DNA of 17,892 nucleotides from Dunaliella salina (taxonomy: Eukaryota; Chlorophyta; Chlorophyceae; Chlamydomonadales; Dunaliellaceae): assembly GCA_002284615.2 (NCBI GenBank), contig MU069767.1, forward strand, positions 71,983 to 89,874. Direction: 5' to 3'. Below are positions 14,722 to 17,892 of this stretch, piece after piece. Within the stretch, counting starts at the first letter, position 1. The number at the start of each line of letters is the position of its first letter. The notes under the pieces were generated by a model that did no database searches, was not told where the DNA came from, and saw only the letters and a list, made by a program, of their open reading frames with translations. Position numbers and translations under genes: made by a program.

Positions 14722-15297
14722 ATCCTCCATTAGAGCTTACAAGCCTGTGCAAGTCTAATACTCTCAACTTATCACAGTTACACATCATGGCCTCTGTATG
14801 TTGGTTTTCTAATACACCAGGCAAGCCAAGGCCAGAAGCGCTGCGGCATAACATTTTCCACATTGCGGCACTTTTACACACACCTGCTCTGCACGGATGA
14901 GGGGCTGCGTCTCCCACGAGGCAGCCACGTGCTCTAAAAACAATAGCTTGCCCTGAGGCTTCAACACACGGATGACTTCATCGACTGCACGAGCAGGGTC
15001 TTGCACAGAGCAGAGGACCTGAGAGTAGAAGTAAAGAGAAACGTGGCTCATGTCCTGGACCTGCCACACGACAGCTCTAGGCAGGAAATCTCTAAGGCAT
15101 CCAAATCGTAGCAATTAATGGCACAATGGCAAGCAAGTCATGGCCAGATCCTGGACAAAAACCCAATAAAAGCATGCCAGAATTATCCTCACCAAAGTTA
15201 TTACGGCAGCATCAAAGCTTTCGGACTCCAAGGGAAGCTCCTCCGCTCTGCCCTGAAGCAGAGACACAGAGCCGTTCAACCCTGCATCCACAGCCGC
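14009..15297 (-). CDS. Class I SAM-dependent methyltransferase, METTL7/UbiE-like (three 3' exons; 5' part not found)
   Basis: Three minus-strand exons join in phase 0. Exon A is 15297-15193 (35 codons), exon B 15018-14884 (45 codons) and exon C 14182-14009 (57 codons plus TAG). The introns are 174 and 701 bases with GTGAGG...CTCTCAG and GTGTGT...ACCGCAG borders. The joined protein reads AAVDAGLNGS, LLQGRAEELPLESESFDAAV, ITLVLCSVQDPARAVDEVIR, VLKPQGKLLFLEHVAA, NPLQSALADNCHLTRDT and SPHIRGIAVK. The blocks GxAEeLP, SFDavv.TLVLCSV, E..RVLkP.G...FlEHVAA and CHLTRDT are the hallmark of METTL7-like and plant UbiE-like membrane-associated methyltransferases. These use S-adenosylmethionine, often on small thiol or lipid-like substrates; the substrate here is unknown. 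The upstream exon with the GxGxG SAM-binding motif is not recognised in 15298-17892 and may lie outside the window. Intron 2 carries a long (GT)n run. Confidence 0.85.
14603..14720. repeat. (AC)n microsatellite
   Basis: About 118 bp of AC dinucleotides with one unknown base and a break at 14635-14636. It lies inside the second intron of the methyltransferase gene, where on the coding strand it is (GT)n. The Cys/Val and Thr/His repeat frames across it are by-products. Confidence 0.97.
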
Positions 15298-16757
15298 CTG
15301 CACAATGTCACAACCTTTGACCTTCTGTCACAGAAGTTCATGTTTTGGCGCAATGGTGCTTCTGATAGACGCGGCCCATCAGGGTTGCTTGCAGGGTCCA
15401 CACAGAGGTACGTGCAGCGTAGAGATGCAGAGATGCATGGGTACTTCTAAATGTCAAGGGCAACGAGTGCTGTGCATCTCAACAGAAGTCTGCTTCCTGC
15501 CCTTTCTGTTCCATGCCTGATGGTCCCCATCCATTTGGCAATTCAGGGGGGCCTGTCAAGCACCTCCTTTACATCGCCAACAAGGAACAAGAAATGAGAT
15601 GCAAAAGCCTACGACAGCAAACATGACGCGCACAGGAGGAAAGGTCAAGCATCTCCTCTACAATGGAAACGGGTATCTGGTGCTGTACAATAACCGAATT
15701 GCCTTTGGTGGGCAAATCAAGATTCTGAAGTGTTCCTGTGGATTTGCTGTGGAACTCCTAAGAGAGCCCAACAAAATTATAGCGTACTAGCTGGCGTTCC
15801 TTTTTATGAGGCCCAGGAGGTGGCTTCGTGAGTCTGCAACTCTCGAGATACCCTCTGCCTTGTGCTTGGTCTTGTTGCTCTCTCAAACTGCTTCAGAGTG
15901 CTCGAGTGTTTCTCTGGCTGCATTCCATCTCAATACCTCATTTGTCTGATGGCAATTGAATACATATCCTTTCAAACTTTTCTGATCCCCTTCCCCTTGC
16001 TCATACTTGATGCTTGTTGGGCCTGGCCCTAACAACTCTCAACTCAGTGAATGCTGCATTGTTACCTCTTGATCAATTTTTGACCTGTTTCACAAAGTTT
16101 AAACCTTAAAACCTTTTTTTTCATGCTAAACAGGAGAGAAGAAAAATGTTTCCAGGACGGCATGTGTAAATTTTGGTTGGACCCCCCAGACCCACCATCC
16201 ACCCCAAAACCCCCCCTTCCAGTGGCCCTACCCGGACAAACAGGGTATCAATCTGCTCCTCTCTTAAATCTGCATTTATCTGCATACTCACTGCATCAAA
16301 ATAGTGAGTTGCAGCAGAGTTATGGGGCAAAAACCGATCAGCGGATGCCCTGGCCTTTCAGGCACCCACAACTGGCCTGTGGGTCCACAAACTGCCCTCC
16401 TGACTTCACCATGCAATAATACATCATACGTTGTCACTATCATGGAAGTTTGGATTTGTTTGCTGCATGTTTGCCCCCACATCCCCACCAACCTGCACCC
16501 ATGCGCATGTGGCACTAACTCTGATTCATGCACGAAGGCCGCCCCTTATACCTAATTTGCTCAAAGAGGGTGCCAATCAAGCTCAAGAATCCCATGATCT
16601 GGTATTATGTGGAGGTGGCTCAGAAAACTTCTGGAGGGGGTCCCAATAAGTCTAGACCCACTCTATGGACCATTCCCCTTCCGACCCTCTCCCATATTGG
16701 ACCCATATGTATACCAATCGATAGCTCTCGAGCTTAGGATTCCAACTATAAATATGT
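15298..16757. other. Unassigned sequence upstream of the methyltransferase exons
   Basis: Exon A's acceptor (TTGTGCAG) is at about 15298-15305, so missing 5' exons of the methyltransferase should lie at higher coordinates. I find no convincing GxGxG motif or other domain on the minus strand. Plus-strand frames such as 15599-15790 are short and unrecognised. No repeat stands out. Confidence 0.4.
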
Positions 16758-16845
16758 GAGTATGAGTATGTAGTATAAATATATACATATATACATATAT
16801 GTACATGTATGTACATTATATATGTATGTATATAGATATAAACTA
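16758..16845. repeat. AT-rich (TATG/CATA) microsatellite
   Basis: Runs of TATACATA, TATATGTACATGTATGTACAT and TATGTATGTATATAGATATA. It is partly self-complementary, as such TA/TG/CA mixtures are. Confidence 0.8.
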
Positions 16846-16859
16846 GTTTTTATTTGGAT

Positions 16860-17558
16860 TGACAGTTGCCACTCAAAAGTTACACGAACTCTCCTGCGAT
16901 AAAGTTATCTTTTACACGCAGGCCTGCAGTTGCGCGTCTTGACTGAAGGGTCTTTTTTTGTAAACCCTGCAAAACCTGTATAAAAGCCAAATTACCTTTC
17001 TTGAAATCATAAATGATGCCCTAGAGGAGGCCATTCCAACACATATAAGCTGGCTGAGAAGTTTGAAGTGTGAGTGGGGGCTCTGGATGCAGCCGGTTTG
17101 CCCATGACTCTCACATTGGGCCAAAGATCCAGCAACAGAGCGCGTCCACACTTTGAAATTGAGACTGTGCAATCTGTGCAAACCTTTGCACCTTTGCCAC
17201 AATCTTTCAAAGGTGTCCTCTGTATCCTTTATCAATTTATTACATCACATAAACTGCACTCATGATGCGCTCATGTAAGATCCTTTGAAGCGAGCCATTT
17301 CAATACCACTGCCATTTAAAACGTCTTATGGAATAAGCGCAAAATAGGTTTCCAATATTTGCTTTTCCTAATACTGCTTTCACATTTTATAATTCATGAG
17401 CAGAGCCACTTCAAGAGAAGAGAAAGGATTTTTGAGACAAATAAGTAACAATTTCTGGAAGGGTTAGGATTGTTGAGGACAAGAAGTCAAATAGTCGCGT
17501 ACATGAGCTCTGCTTGGTCTTTGGCTCTTTTGTCTCAACCCATTTTGAGGCTGACTGG
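16860..17558. other. Unassigned sequence
   Basis: An open minus-strand frame at 16912-17235 (107 codons) has no recognisable domain, no neighbouring matching frame and no repeat relationship in this window. I do not call a gene here. Confidence 0.35.
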
Positions 17559-17559
17559 A

Positions 17560-17645
17560 TGTGACCCAAAGATTCCATACAGATTTGAATGTGAACCAAA
17601 GATTTTATACAGATTTGAATGTGACCCAAAGATTTCATATGATGA
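17560..17645. repeat. 30-bp tandem repeat, 2.8 copies
   Basis: The unit TGTGACCCAAAGATTYCATA plus CAGATTTGAA starts at 17560, 17590 and 17620, an exact 30-base period. The third copy decays at about 17641. Because 30 is a multiple of three, the minus strand reads as a ten-residue repeat (SLGHIQICMK-like) within a short open frame (17411-17773). I see no evidence that this is a real protein. Confidence 0.85.
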
Positions 17646-17892
17646 GAGAAGGTGATGACAGAAGGTACTGAAACATTACCCCATTTGTTCATACAATATT
17701 CCAGATAATGTTCATGCATTGCTTGCTCAGGTGGGCATGCAGCATGCTGAATCAAACTGTACACTGAATTCAATGATAATTCTTGGAGTTCTGGATCAGA
17801 ATACCAAATCCATTCCTCGTTTTGTTCAGTATAACTAAATAGTTAAGGCATGCTTGGGTAGCCAGAGCTGCCACACTCTGAACTCGGCTGGT
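17646..17892. other. Unassigned sequence to window end
   Basis: No gene, RNA or repeat recognised. Confidence 0.4.

Noticed and set aside
14481..14917. Cys/Val and Thr/His repeat frames
   Set aside because: They come from the (AC)n microsatellite inside an intron.
15370..15420. Minus-strand CVDPASNPDG as a possible upstream methyltransferase exon
   Set aside because: It resembles the VDPN motif after the SAM-binding loop, but no donor site in phase 0 joins it to exon A and the following residues do not fit the family.
16912..17235. 107-codon minus-strand frame
   Set aside because: No domain, no splice or repeat context, and a length expected by chance over the unassigned region.

Overview
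The window looks like eukaryotic nuclear DNA, most likely from a green alga. The argument is that one host gene is split into short exons by GT-AG introns, there are long (AAAAG)n and (AC)n microsatellites, and most of the sequence is decayed retroelement material of a style I associate with chlorophyte genomes. A Dunaliella-like volvocalean alga is a guess only. I see no bacterial operon, phage, CRISPR array or intact virus. Single unknown bases lie at 4275, 7859 and 14635.

Layout. 1-2015: mostly unassigned sequence, with a tRNA-derived SINE at about 1228-1386. 2016-3213 (+): relic of a retroelement protein with a PHD-like zinc finger followed by a methyltransferase-like domain. 3241-4392: an (AAAAG)n tract, a perfect palindrome, a 153-bp tandem repeat and a hairpin with an A-rich tail. 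4393-5166: a non-autonomous DNA transposon with 18-bp terminal inverted repeats, subterminal repeats and a candidate 8-bp target duplication. 5167-5507: another (AAAAG)n tract. 5573-9840 (-): two successive non-LTR retrotransposon relics, each with RNase H, a zinc-knuckle region, a C-terminal PD-(D/E)XK (restriction-like) endonuclease domain and a 3' hairpin; the second also carries the methyltransferase-like domain. 9841-12613 (+): a methyltransferase C-terminal fragment, an open 317-codon frame of unknown function with its own 3' tail, and a third RNase H/endonuclease relic. 12624-12802 (-): a SINE bounded by a perfect 10-bp target duplication. 12813-13453 (+): the C-terminal end of a different LINE family. 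13620-13925: two SINE-like copies. 14009-15297 (-): three exons of a class I SAM-dependent methyltransferase of the METTL7/UbiE-like type, the only convincing host gene. 15298-17892: unassigned, with an AT-rich microsatellite and a 30-bp tandem repeat.

How the parts relate. The three endonuclease-bearing copies align with one another through the zinc knuckle and the RPD...ExK region. Several LINE and SINE copies share a 3' end of the form CCTTAAT, then a stem-loop, then a TAG-type trinucleotide and (CTTTT)n. This suggests that one retrotransposition machinery mobilises several elements, and that the long AAAAG/CTTTT tracts began as element tails. The most novel possibility is that this retroelement family carries a PHD finger plus a PCIF1-like methyltransferase fold. 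That assignment rests on motif recognition by eye and has not been confirmed by a search.
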